Assembly: GCA_027257055.1 (NCBI GenBank)
Contig: JAPVLO010000153.1
Location: 4,092,001-4,156,000, forward strand
DNA length: 64,000 bases
Reading direction: 5' to 3'
Origin: Cephalopachus bancanus
Taxonomy: Eukaryota > Chordata > Mammalia > Primates > Tarsiidae
Part shown: piece after piece, positions 35,282-47,506 of the stretch
Position numbering within the stretch: the first letter of the stretch is position 1
Layout of the letters: every line of letters starts with the position of its first letter
Made by a program: the position numbers and the translations under genes
Notes under the pieces: model-generated
The model's database searches: none
Told to the model about the DNA's origin: nothing
What the model saw: the letters and a program-made list of their open reading frames with translations, nothing else

Positions 35282-35548
35282 ACAGTTAACATTTATAGAG
35301 AGGTTCCGAGGTGCCAACCCAGTTCCAAATGTTTCACGTAACAACTCTATGAGGCAGGTATGATTATTTATCCCATTCCCTAGATAAAAACAACAATAGC
35401 AACCCCCCCAAAAAAAACAAAAACTAAGGCACAGAGAGATTAAGTTAATTGTTCAAAATTATCAAAAGTATCTGAATGAAACTAAGAGTAAAGCCAAGAT
35501 TTGAACCAGGGTGGTTAGTTAGGTTCTTAGTTATTCCATTATTCGCCT
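35282..35548 (-). repeat. MIR SINE
   Basis: acagttaacatttatagaga, ctctatgaggcaggtatgat, ggcacagagagattaagtta and agatttgaaccagggtgg follow the reversed MIR order, interrupted by an A-rich patch at 35385-35420. Confidence 0.75.
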
Positions 35549-36458
35549 TTAGAAAATAGATGGTCAATTAAAGGCCCAGTTTGCATGACAAGTTCAGCAA
35601 AACTCTCACTTAAAAAAATCTCAGTGAGGAAATACTAATAAAATCAATACAATTTAAAAATCTTTAAAAGGGACGTGTTTAATCATTGATTCTTAAAAGT
35701 ATTGTGAAAGTCCCATTAAGATGAGTATGTGTGTTTTTGTTTGTAAATTATCTTTTAGATATTTGTGTAATACTGTACTCTGGATTCTACAAGGAATCAA
35801 ATTTTCTGTTGTCAGTTTTGTCATGGCATGACTTTTACAAAAATGGGCAACAAAAAGCAGTCAAAAAGAGAATTTATAACATTCCCAAACCACAAGAAAT
35901 ATCAGGCTTTCACTGCTGAAGACATAGATGACACAATTTTAGCACATCCAGGGAGACAAGAAAGGGACTCATAGGGATTAATGTCATTTGGCAACTGAGC
36001 CCTGACAGCACTCCTCACTTGCAAATCCTGTCTCAAAAACGTCTCCAACTATCTACCCAACCATTTTGCAAATGTGCTGAAATTCTCTCAGCTTTCTGAA
36101 TCTCAAAATTAAACTGTAGCATCACTCATAAGACTTTTTTTTTTCAGTATAAATTCTCCATCCACTTATAAATGGTTTAAAAAATTTGACTGCTAATTTT
36201 GAAAGTGTTAAACAGCAACTGTCATGAAACTAACAAAAATTACCGAATTAACAAGGTGTTGCACCTTGTTTCAAATACTGAAAAATAGTTTTTCTCTATT
36301 CCTTTAATTTTTGTGGGAGGACAAGTGATTTGCAATTTGATTCAAAACAGCTCTTTGAAAGAAGAATTGTTTTGGAACACAAAGATTTATCTCTCTGCTT
36401 TGTAAAAAAAAGTCTATTGTCTCCTTCAATAATTGACCTTAAGTTCTTTTTTTTTTTC

Positions 36459-36742
36459 TTTTTTTTTTTGAGTTGGAGTCTCACTCGGTCGCCTAGACTG
36501 GAGTGCAGTGGCTGCTCCCGGCCACCGCAGCCTCGCCTGCTGGGCTCCGACGATCCTTCTGCCTCAGCCTTCCGAGTAGCTGGAATTACAGGCATGTGCT
36601 ACCACGCCCGGCTGATTTTTTGATTTACTGTAGAGATGAGGTCTCGCTGCCCAGATGGGTCTCGAACCCGCGGGCTCAGGTAATCCACTCACCTCAGCCT
36701 CCCAAAGGTGCGGGATTACAGGCTGAGCCACCGAGCCTGGCT
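36459..36742 (-). repeat. Young lineage-specific Alu, minus orientation
   Basis: gagttggagtctcactcggt to gagccaccgagcctggct, flanked by repeats of aagttcttttttt (36441 and 36744). It lies immediately beside an older Alu at 36775. Confidence 0.93.
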
Positions 36743-36774
36743 CAAGTTCTTTTTTTTTTTTTAAGTTGTTGACC

Positions 36775-37072
36775 TTTTTCTTTTACCCCTGAGTCAGCGT
36801 CTCACTCCATCACCCAGGCTGGAGTACAGTGGCATAATCGAAGCTCACCACAGCCTTGATCTCCTTGGCTCGGGCAATCCTTGTGCCTCAGCCTCCCAAG
36901 TAGCTGGAACTACAGGAATGTGCCACCAAGCTTGACTAATTTGGGGGATTTTTTGTAGTGATGAGGTCTCATTGTGCTGACTAAGCTGGTCTCAAATTCC
37001 TGGGCTCAAGCAATCTTCATGCCTTGGCCTCCCAAAATGCTGGGAATACAGATGTGAGCCATTGTACCTAGC
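36775..37072 (-). repeat. Old Alu, minus orientation
   Basis: gagtcagcgtctcactccat through aagtagctggaactacagga to gatgtgagccattgtaccta. Confidence 0.9.
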
Positions 37073-37081
37073 TGTGTGTGT

Positions 37082-37088
37082 ACACACA

Positions 37089-37124
<36 letters not shown>
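37082..37124. repeat. (CA)n microsatellite
   Basis: A CA run with one CCAC interruption, adjoining a short TG run at the 5' end of the Alu. Confidence 0.95.
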
Positions 37125-37126
<2 letters not shown>

Positions 37127-37994
37127 ATATTTGAATCTATTAAAGCAGATTTCAATTTGCTAAATAAGTCACTGGAGAAGCCAATATAAAACCAAAAACT
37201 TTACTGGCACATTCAGGAAAAATATCAAACTCCAAGCTCAATTCAGAATCTGCAGTTGGTTTGTAAAACATTACTTATAACAAATGAGTGCTTCAGTACA
37301 GTTGATAGCACCACATATTTATATACAACATAGCTTCTACCATGATGTCATTTAATTCAGTCTGCTCACTATGATTAGACTTAGTATGATTTTAATCCCC
37401 ATAAACATTGTTTTCCAGCATTAAGCAACATGTTATCAGAGGTTTAAAAAAAAATCTAAAGATTCACCATCAGTAGATTCACCTCCCTTTCTTGTCATCA
37501 TCAAAAGCAAAGTATTTTCAGGTTTACTATACTATACTCTAAAAGAAACTCTATCCTTTCACCACTTTCCTTTTGCACATAATTTTAGTTATTATGTTGG
37601 TATAAATTTGCAAAAAACAAACAACTCAAAGCAAAATAGTATTATCAAAGATTTTTGAAGAATCTGCATTCCTGGGAAAAATGACTAGTGTCTTGGTGGG
37701 CACAAGGTTGGGTGAAAGCCACCAGGGAAGGAGGCAAGACCTGCTGAGCTAGATGAATGACCATGTCCGGTAAGTGGATTCTGATTAGCTGCCCTCACCT
37801 GCCCCCAGTTCGTCACTGCTTTAAAATGGTTCTCTTAGAATGAAACCAAAAGAGTTCTGCCAGACTCCAAACACAAATAAGAAGACGGAATAAAATACAG
37901 ACATATAATCTTTCCTTTGTCTGGTAAATAGCTGTGACTTGCATCCACAAGACTCAAGTAAGAACACTGAGAGAACACACTGAACAGAGCTCTG

Positions 37995-38222
37995 ACTAAG
38001 GGTGGAGTTGTGAAATCAGGCTGCCTGAGTGTGAGTTGCAGCCCAGTCAGTGACCTGCGAGACCAGTTAAATCACTTATTCTCTCTATGCCTTGGTGTCC
38101 TCATTTGTATGAGGATAATAATAGTACTGACTGCATGCTACCGAGAGGATTAAAAAAGAAAAGCACTGCAGGCACTCAGAGCTACGTCTGGCACACAGTA
38201 AATGTTAACTGTTGTGATTATG
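37995..38222 (+). repeat. MIR SINE
   Basis: gtcctcatttgtatgaggat, aataatagtactgactgcat, gaggattaaaaaagaaaagc and cacacagtaaatgttaactg match the MIR order well. Confidence 0.8.
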
Positions 38223-38235
38223 AGGATGTCTCTGC

Positions 38236-38322
38236 CATTCAGTAACTTTGCAGACTGGGCAAGTCTCTTCAGTCTATGAAGATGAGTTACCTCATCTGTA
38301 AAATGGGTAACAGTCATACTTT
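38236..38322 (+). repeat. MIR fragment
   Basis: gactgggcaagtctcttcag then acctcatctgtaaaatgggt, a second MIR piece just after the first. Confidence 0.6.
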
Positions 38323-38945
38323 ATTATCTTGACTTGGAGGAAGATGGAAGCAGAGTCAGGCTATCTGATCTCCTGAGGCCCGTTTGAGCTCTGAGACATA
38401 GTTACTTGGGGGAAAAAAACTCCGTGTGTGCAGTCACTATTGAGGAAACCCTACCATTGAGAGCATTCTGGAAGGGGCTCACAGCGTGCTGTCACTGGAA
38501 CAAATGACTCACTAATAATGACCAAAGTTCCAAATGTCACTACATTTCCAAACATGGCCTGAAGTTGTCTAGTGTGAGACCAATGTTTTCCTTGGTCTTA
38601 ACCCTTTGATTTGTCTCCAGCCCTGAATTAAAGGTCTTTACTAATTTACATAGCCCCAGATCCAACGTGAATCCAGCAATAGTGGTGGCTTAGAAACCAC
38701 CTTGGAAAAAATGAAAGATAAGAGAGAAAATATACAGCAGAAATAATACTAATGTCAAATGTTTGAGGTTGACATCTTCCCACACACTTCTCATTTGGCA
38801 TTTAATCCATTCTTTTAAAAATGCTACCCTGCCTCTGCTGAAATACTTTCCTCTTAGTTTCTGGTGCAACCAAAAGCTCACAGGGAAGCCAACCCATCTC
38901 TTGAGGCTTAGATCCTTGTGTTAAATGCCAGGGAGCTGAACATAC

Positions 38946-39099
38946 CAGCTTCAGAAGTGGTGAAGTTTTGACGACTCCATTCACTCCATTTCCAGAAGTG
39001 GTTAGCATCAGCACAGCGTACTCGGGCCATATAGTCAGTGTCAGGTTTCAGTTCACTGAAGAGATACTCACCATTCACCTTGACGGAAACATTGTGTTG
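38946..39099 (-). CDS. OSMR: OSMR exon 9: cytokine-binding module with WSXWS
   Basis: The donor is GTATG at 38945. The exon encodes [20 protein letters not shown] to [25 protein letters not shown] (about residue 413 of the predicted protein) is the class I cytokine-receptor signature that stabilises the module. The only AG that fits phase 0 is in catcaag ending at 39100, which adds one Gln codon compared with human as recalled, so the 5' boundary is slightly uncertain. Confidence 0.93.
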
Positions 39100-39373
39100 C
39101 TTGATGAAAAAATAAAAATAAAAGACAGAAAATTGAAGAAATCTCCATTGCAAAGCCAAATCAAATCTTTGGAAAAACAAAAAACAAAAAACCCTCTAAA
39201 TTCCTCTTCCCACCTCTAAAAGTCTATGATTAATTTTATGACCCTTTAAAAATAGATGACCCACACCATTTGAACCCACACAGAAATAAAAGTTTAAAGC
39301 AAATTTATTCAGCAGTCCCTCTGCTCAGGACATAAAAACTTTTTGAAAATAGAAAATTAAGCATCATTCTTAC

Positions 39374-39516
39374 TTGCATCATTTTTTCTTCACTATAGAG
39401 CTCAACCTGACACAAATAGGTCATATAATTCCTTATGGAGTGCAACTTCCAGGTCATGATTGCATTTGTGGCATTTACATTTTTAAAGTTGACACTAAAG
39501 GGATTCATTGGATGAA
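39374..39516 (-). CDS. OSMR: OSMR exon 8: cytokine-binding module
   Basis: The acceptor ttttggcag ends at 39517 and the donor is GTAAGA at 39373. The 143-nt exon encodes (V)[19 protein letters not shown] to [27 protein letters not shown] is the B-strand pattern of the membrane-proximal half of the module. Confidence 0.96.
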
Positions 39517-40679
39517 CTGCCAAAAACAAAGAAAAAGAAACAAAAAAATTCAAGCTCCAAAAATTCAAGATCCAAAAGACGTTGGTAAATCGATAGTCCA
39601 TTTCTTCATTTATTTGTTCTACAAGTAATTTTTGTTTATTTGAGAACATGACAAGACCAGCCCTACAGACAAGAAAGATTAAGCCAACTGCAATTGTTCT
39701 CTCTCACCGATTCTATTCTTAAAATTAAACACAAGCAGGCAAATTGTGGAGTGGAGTCAAAATTTGGGAAAGACAGCTCCATGAGGGAGAATAACAGCAG
39801 AATTCAGAGTCTAACCAAAATAACATTAACAGTGTCAAGGATACAACCTAAAATCTATAGAATGTGCTGGGAGTGGAACATCCTGAGATGAGAGGGGCAC
39901 TGGCCAGAACAGACCTGTTTCTGTTCCTGTCCACACTAGAAACAGGATGTCCTTGAACATCTTAGTCCAGTGAGTCATGTGTTGCCAGGATGGGTGCTTT
40001 CTGCTGTCCCTCAGAAAGTGCAAGTGAGGAACTCAATCAAAGATGAGTTTCTACTGGCCGTGGGCAGCTTTCCTGAGTGCTGGGGAACCAGCCGACAATG
40101 AGTTCTAGGCTTCTGTTGTCCCTTGTTGCCTGTCAGTAATACACCCACTTCATGTAACTTGTGTTTGAGTGTCTCCTGTTTCACTGGATTTAGACAAGTT
40201 GATCACCAGTGAGTACCCAGAGAGTCTGCTTCACAAAATTGGCACAGCAAGCAGGAGTCAATCTGACAGAACCATGGCTTATTGGCGAAGTGGAAAAGGT
40301 ACAATACGCTACTCAAGGTGGAGACCTCAGACTGGGGGTGTAAGGGCTGGACGTGCAGCTAGATGTTTTATAGGGAAGGAGTGATAAGAGGGACATAAGT
40401 AAGTCACATATACACAGATAAACACACCGAGGATGCAGGTGAGCTGGCTATATGGACTGAGGCAGAGGAAAAAAAATGTGGAAACAGGAGAGCTCAACAC
40501 TCTTATATTATCACTCAGTCCTGGGGCCAGAGAACTCAGGAAGTTAGCACTCAGTTGCACCTGAGGCAACCAAGAGAGAATTAAGAGAGGTCCTCTACAG
40601 GCCCTTGAGACATCTGAGAGGGAACTAACATGCGCAATGTGAGCCTTCACAGAGAGGAAGACTCATGAGCCAAAGGATA

Positions 40680-40960
40680 GAACTGGACAAAAGCCAGGGA
40701 AGCCTCATGCAAAGTGAGGTGTGTTTGAGATATTCCAATGACGATGTCAAGAATATAATCAGAAATATGGATCTACAGCTGAGAAAAGATTTGTCATCTG
40801 TATATCGGAGGTTACTAAAGCCACAGGCATGGATGATATTGTCCAGAGAGAAAAAAATACCAAATGGGTAGGAAAGAAAATATAGGGTCAAGTTCTGTGG
40901 AGCAGGTCGTTCCAGAAGTAAGATTAAGGAAGAACAGAAGCCCTGCAAAATCAAGAAAGA
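40680..40960 (-). repeat. L2 fragment
   Basis: atatggatctacagctgaga, ggcatggatgatattgtcca and aggaagaacagaagccctgc follow an old L2 pattern in reverse. It is strongly diverged. Confidence 0.4.
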
Positions 40961-41039
40961 TATAGAAGATCTGAACAAAACAATTAACAAACTTAGCCTA
41001 ACACATAGAACACTTAAAACAATTCATTATATACTAGAC

Positions 41040-41182
41040 TAATACTTCTCAAAATTTAATATGGATAAAAATCACCTGATGATTTCATTAAAATGCAGAG
41101 TCAGACTCATAGAACTCAGGTGGGATCTGAGATTTTGCACTCCTACAAAGCTCCCGAGTTGATGTTTCTGGTCCAGGCAGCA
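41040..41182 (-). repeat. MER5A-type hAT MITE
   Basis: acttctcaaaatttaatatg, aatcacctgatgatttcatt and gagttgatgtttctggtcca, a MER5A-like order. Confidence 0.6.
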
Positions 41183-41619
41183 AGGTACAAGACTGTAAAC
41201 AAACCTCACCTATTTCTATGAACACGTATCACATACACCTTCTCTCACCATAGTGAAATTTTGTTAAAAGTTAATAACAAAAAGACAAAAATTTCTTCTT
41301 TTTTAAAAAATTTAAAAAACAAATAATTCATGGGTTAGAGACAGTATCATATAAAGCTCACTATAATGAAAGCAATACAATGTGAAAACTTATTGGATTG
41401 TTTTGGGTATCACAAAACTGGCATTTTGATGAAAATGTATAGCTTTAAATATTAATATTTTATTTGTGAACCAGTATCCAACTCATGAAAATAAAAGGAA
41501 CAACAGAGTAAATCCAAGAACATAGAAGGAAACAGAATAAAAATAAGAGTGGAAATTCAATCTCCCCCCAAAAAACTACAATAAAAATAATATTTTTAAT
41601 TATCAATAACTCAGAAAAT

Positions 41620-42275
41620 AATAGTTGTTGGAGAGGGTGTGGCGAAAAGGGAACACTCCTACACTGTTGGTGGGAGTGTAAACTAGTGCAACCTCTGTGG
41701 AAAGCAGTGTGGCGATTCCTAAAAACTCTAAATATCAACCTCCCATATGACCCCACAATCCCCCTACAGGGAATATACCCTGAAGAACTCAAATCACTCT
41801 ATAAAAAAGATACCTGCACACGAATGTTTATCACAGCATTGTTCACAATAGCAAGAACCTGGAACCAACCACGCTGCCCATCAAAAGAGAACTGTATTAA
41901 AAAAATGTGGTACATATATATATGATGGAATACTATGCAGCTATAAAAAAGAACAAAATCATGAATTTCGCAGCAACCTGGATGGAGCTAGAGTCTATAA
42001 TACTGAGTGACCTCTCACAGAAACAAAGATCTGAGTATCACATATTCTCACTCATATAGTGGACCTTGATCATCCAATGCACTACTATAAGAGAATGACT
42101 GACAGTGCTGGGAAACTATGGGGGGGAGATGGGACTAATGGTAGTAAACATCTGTCTGGGGACAGGGAGACACCTGTTATCAATAAGGCGGCCTGAATGA
42201 AGCATATTTGTATACCTAACCCTTAACTGTACCCCATAATATCAAAATTAAAAATATTGATTAAAAAAAATATTT
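41620..42275 (+). repeat. L1 3' end, 5' truncated
   Basis: ctgttggtgggagtgtaaac, tgtggcgattcctaaaaact, acaatagcaagaacctggaa, atggaatactatgcagctat and catattctcactcatatagt are the conserved end of L1 ORF2 and the 3' UTR. It ends in an A-rich tail near 42270. The open frame is broken. Confidence 0.9.
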
Positions 42276-42279
42276 TTAA

Positions 42280-45200
42280 GAGCAAAAACTGTTTTTTTGA
42301 AAAAGAAAAAAAATCAAAATAGTTACACTTCTCATAAGATTGATCGAATAACAAGAAGCACATGTAAATAATATTCTGAATGGAAAAGAAGTTATAACCA
42401 CAGGCAAAGCAGAATTAATATTATGATAATGATTTCAAAATAGACTAAAAGACATTAAAGAAGTGATACAAGATAATAAAAAACAATACAAATCAGGTTT
42501 AGAAAAAAATCACAAAAGAGTTATTAGAACTCAGGAAAGAAATACATATAAAATAAATTCAAAAATGAAGACTAAACTAGAAGGAATTATCAGAAGCAAA
42601 TCAACACAACAGGTAGTTCCTTAAGCAAATAGAAAGTAAAAAGAAAAAATATTTAAAATCTAAAATAAATAAAAAGAATTCAAGAAAAAGTGACAAATAT
42701 TAAAGATCAGAAAGAATGGCCAATATATGGATAACAGGAGCTTCTGACGATGAAAACCAAAGGAAAAGAACCAAAAACTACTAAAAACTGTAATTCAGAA
42801 AATTTTCTTGGAATTAAAAAATATTTAAAACTACATATTGAAAGAATATACTATGTTACTGAAATTATAAACCTAGAATAGCCAACACCAAGACAAAGTA
42901 TAATAAAATTATTTAATTAAAAAAAATCCTTTGAGTAGCTAGGCAAAAAGATCATATGAAAAAAAAAATAGATTCCATTACCATTAGACTTTTCATCAGT
43001 CTTGCTTTATGCCAGAAAAAAATGCAACAATGGAGTTTATGATACTCAAGGAAAAAGATGAAAGCAAAAGCATTTTATATCCATTCAAACTGACCTTTAA
43101 ATACAAAGGCAAGAATAAAATTTTTTGTCATTCAGAAATTTAGGCAACTGTTGTTCCCATAAGCACTTTCTGATAAATGTACTAGAGAATGAATTTAAGA
43201 TAACCAAAATGGCCAGAGAAGCATTTACAGACAAACTAATAGTGAACATCAAACATATATAGTTACTTGTAGACCTGCAAGATTCAGCAAGACTTAAAAG
43301 GAAGAAGATATAATACATAATATCTATGTGCTTTAATAATGAAGATATAGTACAACTATTTTTAAATAGGAAAAGAGTTCCAAATTTAAAAAAAATTCAA
43401 AATGGAGGAATAGTAAAAGGGGAGATTATATGCTAAAAACATTTAAAACATAAAACATTTCAAAAACTTGTTTAGTGGATGTAGTACAAAAAACACACAA
43501 GAAGTGTATGTGAGAAAATGTAAAAACTTCATGAAAAGACATTAACAAAGTCCTACATAAATTTTAAAATATAGTAATATGTCCATGCATAGGAAGATTT
43601 AGTAACATAAAGATGTTGATCTCTCCAAGTTGCATTTATAGATTAAAGACAAATCCAATGAAAATCCCAGCAAGGGTTTTCATAGAATTTGATAAATCAC
43701 CAGATATACCTAGAAGAGTATAGCACCAAGAATAGTGAGAATATGTCTGAAAAAGAGCAGGCAGGGAGACTTATCCTACCTAATATCAAAACTCATTTGT
43801 AACTTTAGTTAATTAAGTTAGTGTGATACTAGTAGAGGAATAAACAAACTGAACAGTGGAATTGAGCTTAGAACTCCATTACATTTCCATAATAGTAAAG
43901 AGGTGGCACACCAAATCATTAGAGAAACAAGAGCTAGTCAATGAAATGGAAAAATGGTTAGCAATCTGAAAAATTCAATATATCCCTACCTCGCAATCTG
44001 AAAAATTCAGTTATATCCCTACCTCAGTATTAAAAAAAATCCCAGATGGATCTAAGATTTAATTGTCTTTTTAAAAGACTTAAAAATTCTTAGTAAAAAA
44101 TTGTAGGTAACTATCCTTCTGATCTTGGGATAGAAAATAACTTCTTTAGCCCATTGCTTTACTAAACTCTGGTCTAGTCACATGGCTCTTTGAGCTATGG
44201 TTGCAATGTTTTCCTAGCTTTGGCCTTCTCCCCTACCTTGGGGTGTTGAATCTCTTCTCTCTTTCATTCAAATTTCTAAATAAACCAAAAAAAACAAAAA
44301 ACAAAAAAACCAAGAAATAACTTCTTTAAAATATTTTGCTATAATTGTCTATATTAAAATTGAGAACTTTTGTTTTATAGACATAGAAAAGTGAATAACT
44401 AATTGGGAGAAGATATTAGCAGTATAGAAATCAACAACAAAGAATTAGTATCAGGAATACTTAAATACTCTTACCAAAACAAAAGACATAAGCAATGCAT
44501 AGGAAAATGGGCAAATAGCATGAACAAGCTTTTCATAAAAAACAATATATATGTGGTCATAGCATAGGATGTGATTCAAAGTCAAGGATGTATAGATCAA
44601 GATCATCATGAAATACCATTTAATAGCTATTTAATTGCCAAAAATGAAAAATGTGCCAATGCCAAGTTGGAGAGAATATGTGAATCCATAAGGTGGGAAT
44701 ATAATTGATATAACTACTTTGAAAAATAATTTGACCTTATCTCGTAAGTTGTACATTCTTCACACATTTTATGCCCTACCTATCCCACTCTTAAGTGTAT
44801 ACTCAAGAAAAACAATTGTAGATGTATACTGGGCACATATAAAAATGCTCATATGAACTTGGTACTCGAGAACAAAAACTTTGATACAACATGCAAATTC
44901 ACCAAAAGTGATGTATAAATAAAACACTGAATATCTACACAGCAAAATATTCATTTTTACTGTGCAGCAGTAAAAATGAATAGACTACAGTAACACTCTA
45001 CAATATGGGCAAATCTTGGAAATTTAATATTATATAAAAATTATTACACATAGCTTGGTATCCTTTATATACATTAAAACCAAATGAAATAAAAAACATT
45101 ATTAGGATTACATAAGAAATGGGAATGCACACACACAATTTAACATGATAATTATCTCAGCAGAATGAGCAGGATATGGGTTATAGAATGAGATATCAAA

Positions 45201-45340
45201 TAAGCTATTATCCTAGTTTTGAAGGTGGGTACAAAGCTCATTGGTGCTTATGACATTATCAGAACAGACAAATAATGGGGGATGCATGCATCCATGAGAA
45301 GTGTGGCATGAACAATTGGTATAAATTCTAACTTTCACCT
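42280..45340 (+). repeat. Degraded older L1 (ORF2-derived)
   Basis: This is A-rich sequence with remnants such as ctccaagttgcatttataga, caatgaaaatcccagcaagg, gatacatgg-type tails and gcatatggtcc-like stretches reading as decayed ORF2. It contains an inserted short retroposon at 44149-44311 and a tandem 32-base duplication near 43962-44026. No intact reading frame remains. Confidence 0.55.
44149..44311 (+). mobile_element. Unnamed short retroposon-like element, copy 1
   Basis: A 163-base unit contains tctttgagctatggttgcaa, tttcctagctttggcctt and ccttggggtgttgaatctct. It ends in AATAAACC and a long A-rich tail. Near-identical direct repeats flank it (44132-44148 agaaaataacttcttta; 44313-44328). 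A related unit is at 56215-56379. The structure says retroposition. I do not recognise the family. Confidence 0.75.
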
Positions 45341-45450
45341 AGGCTGTGAAATAGGCAAAGATCACAACACATTTACAGTACTCCATCACACAGCCTGCCA
45401 AACAAAGACATGTTAGTGGCCAATGTGGGCTGCAACAACTCCAGTCTCAC

Positions 45451-45601
45451 CTCGATGAGTCAGGTCAAAAAGAATATTGACACTTCTCTTCCTTAAGTAA
45501 TTAGCAGCTGTGAGTGTGAAGTTATACATTTCTTGAGAGTCTTGAGTTATTTGCCAATCACATCGGTTTTTGTGTGTACAAAGTTTTTTTTCCCAGAAAA
45601 T
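45451..45601 (-). CDS. OSMR: OSMR exon 7: cytokine-binding module, apparent one-base deletion
   Basis: The acceptor ttttttcaag ends at 45602 and the donor is GTGAGA at 45450. The conserved frame reads [20 protein letters not shown] to [14 protein letters not shown](V). Exon 6 leaves two bases of a codon and exon 8 needs one, so this exon should be 152 nt, but it is 151. Joined as written, it shifts at the GGGAAAAAAAA run (45584-45594) and meets TAA at 45547-45549. Either the assembly lost a base or the allele is broken. Confidence 0.9.
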
Positions 45602-46136
45602 CTTGAAAAAATAAAACAACAATTATAGGGCTTACGCTTTTGTCAAAGCGGATACATCCCTTATTTCTCCGGGTACACTCAGTGACTTTCAAACTATATT
45701 TCACATAACAGCATTGATCTATCACCAACAAATACCCATAATCAAATATTGTTTCAAAGAAATTGATATATGTGGTCAAATGCATTAGCAATGAATTTCT
45801 GACTCCTCCTTGTGGGTGGTCATCCTTTAATTTACTTTGAATATTCTTTAAAAAGTCATAAATTAGTTAGACCCATATTAACACGCAGGACTATTTTTAC
45901 AACAAGGAACTCCATTAACTATCTTTCTTATAATTTTATGTCAAACATTCCTTTAAAAAGATTCCAAGTAGAAAGCATTATACACTTGTGACTACTTAAA
46001 AATTTCCGCTTGATCTTGCCAGGTGGCTTTGAGATATTTGTTCCAATGTTCTGCAACATCTAAGTGTAGATTTTGCTATGTTGTAACAAGCACCTTAAGC
46101 AAAGACAAATCTGTCAATAACCCAGAACTAACTTAC

Positions 46137-46272
46137 AATTCAAATAAGGTGTAGCTTTGGGAAGGTTGCTTAGAAAAACCTAAGGCAGTATCCATCCCAG
46201 GATCCCAAGTACAGCTCAAAATCTTGAAGTCTTGGGTTTCACAAGAAAAGTCCTTGGGCTCATCAAGTACTT
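46137..46272 (-). CDS. OSMR: OSMR exon 6: start of second cytokine-binding module
   Basis: The acceptor gtgtggacag ends at 46273 and the donor is GTAAGTT at 46136. The 136-nt exon encodes (K)[19 protein letters not shown] to [11 protein letters not shown]. The paired cysteines in [18 protein letters not shown] are the conserved A-B strand disulfide of the cytokine-binding module. Confidence 0.96.
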
Positions 46273-46969
46273 CTGTCCACACAAGAGAAAACAGACAAAA
46301 GACATAGTTAAATCCCTTTATTGAAAGGCATTCCAAATAAGAACTCTGTTGGGGTCTGAAGCCACAGAGTTACTCCAAAGGGATTGCTGAGGTGGAAGCC
46401 TACACAGCAACAGCACCCTAAAGTCACCTTTCAAGTGCCTCATCATCATGGTCCCCTCTCTTTTCTTCCCTTGTGATTTTCTGAGATGTCACAAGGATGT
46501 GTGGTCAGTGTTGTGCAAGTGGTTGACACCCTGTCCATTTGACAAAGGTTGTATTCCCCGGGCCTGCCATTATTTCATTTCAGGTGCTGTGGCTTACAGA
46601 AAGTCTGGGGGGCTTGAGAAAGATAGTCAGATTTTGTGAACCTACTAAATTCAACAGCCAAGAGCTGAGTATTCCAAGGAATAGCAAAGCATCTCTAAGT
46701 CTCTGGAGTGACTGCCGCCCTAAGTGGGAACCAAGCATCTCAGAGACTGGACACTTCCTTTGGCAGAAGAAGCAGGGAGGGAAGACATCACAGGTATTGC
46801 CCTACTGTGCAGGGGATGAGAATCTCAAAACAAAACACAGGAGACCACAGGGTGGGCACAAACAGACGTACATAAAACTTAAAATGTTCCCATTCCACTA
46901 TGTATCTGATAAAGCTAATTTGCTACGCAGTTCAGAACAGTAATGGCCTCCATTTGCTGATCTACTGCG

Positions 46970-47168
46970 TACAGCTATTGTATTAGAGACAGGCACGGCT
47001 CATGTGCATCAATCCTTACAATCACCAGCACCATCTTTCATTTCACAGAAGAGGAAACTGACTCAGAGAGTTTGGGAAACTTGGCCAAGATGACACACCC
47101 AGCCAGAGAAAGAAGATTCAAACCCAGGTCTTCCAGGCCACTATCCTGGCTAACATTCTGTGGTTGTC
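46970..47168 (-). repeat. MIR SINE
   Basis: cacagaagaggaaactgact, cagagagtttgggaaacttg and agattcaaacccaggtcttc are the reversed MIR core and 5' part. Confidence 0.8.
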
Positions 47169-47506
47169 CGACCTGTAGCCTCTCTCCTCTCTCATGACCC
47201 CGTGATAATTACAGCATGGCTGAGACAAAGCAGGATATTTTCTCAGTGGTCCAGGTCATGACCTGAACTCTCTCTCCTTTGATACCATTGATTTCTAGGA
47301 ATATAACTTTCAGTAAGAACAAGAAAATAGGAAATCCTGGAGATATTACTTTAGAATACCACTTCCAGAGTCTCTTCTAGAAGACTTGGGAAACAAAAGA
47401 AAATCAAGACCATGAGTAGAAATATTTACTTGCCTTCTAACAAAGGAGATTCAATCTATTCCTCAGGAAATAAAAAGAAAGAGCCACGGAGAATTTGCGT
47501 ACTTAC

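Larger units (their letters stand above)
35003..38945. other. OSMR: OSMR intron 9, bulk
   Basis: It holds MIR copies, two adjacent Alus, a CA tract and otherwise unremarkable AT-rich DNA. I see no exon. Confidence 0.7.
39517..45450. other. OSMR: OSMR intron 7
   Basis: This 5.9 kb intron is dominated by L1-derived sequence (41620-45340), with L2 and MER5A pieces upstream. About 39650-40670 holds nothing I can name with confidence. I see no exon. Confidence 0.7.

Noticed and set aside
41620..45340. Possible active L1
   Set aside because: The L1 sequence is truncated and its frames are full of stops; no intact ORF1 or ORF2.
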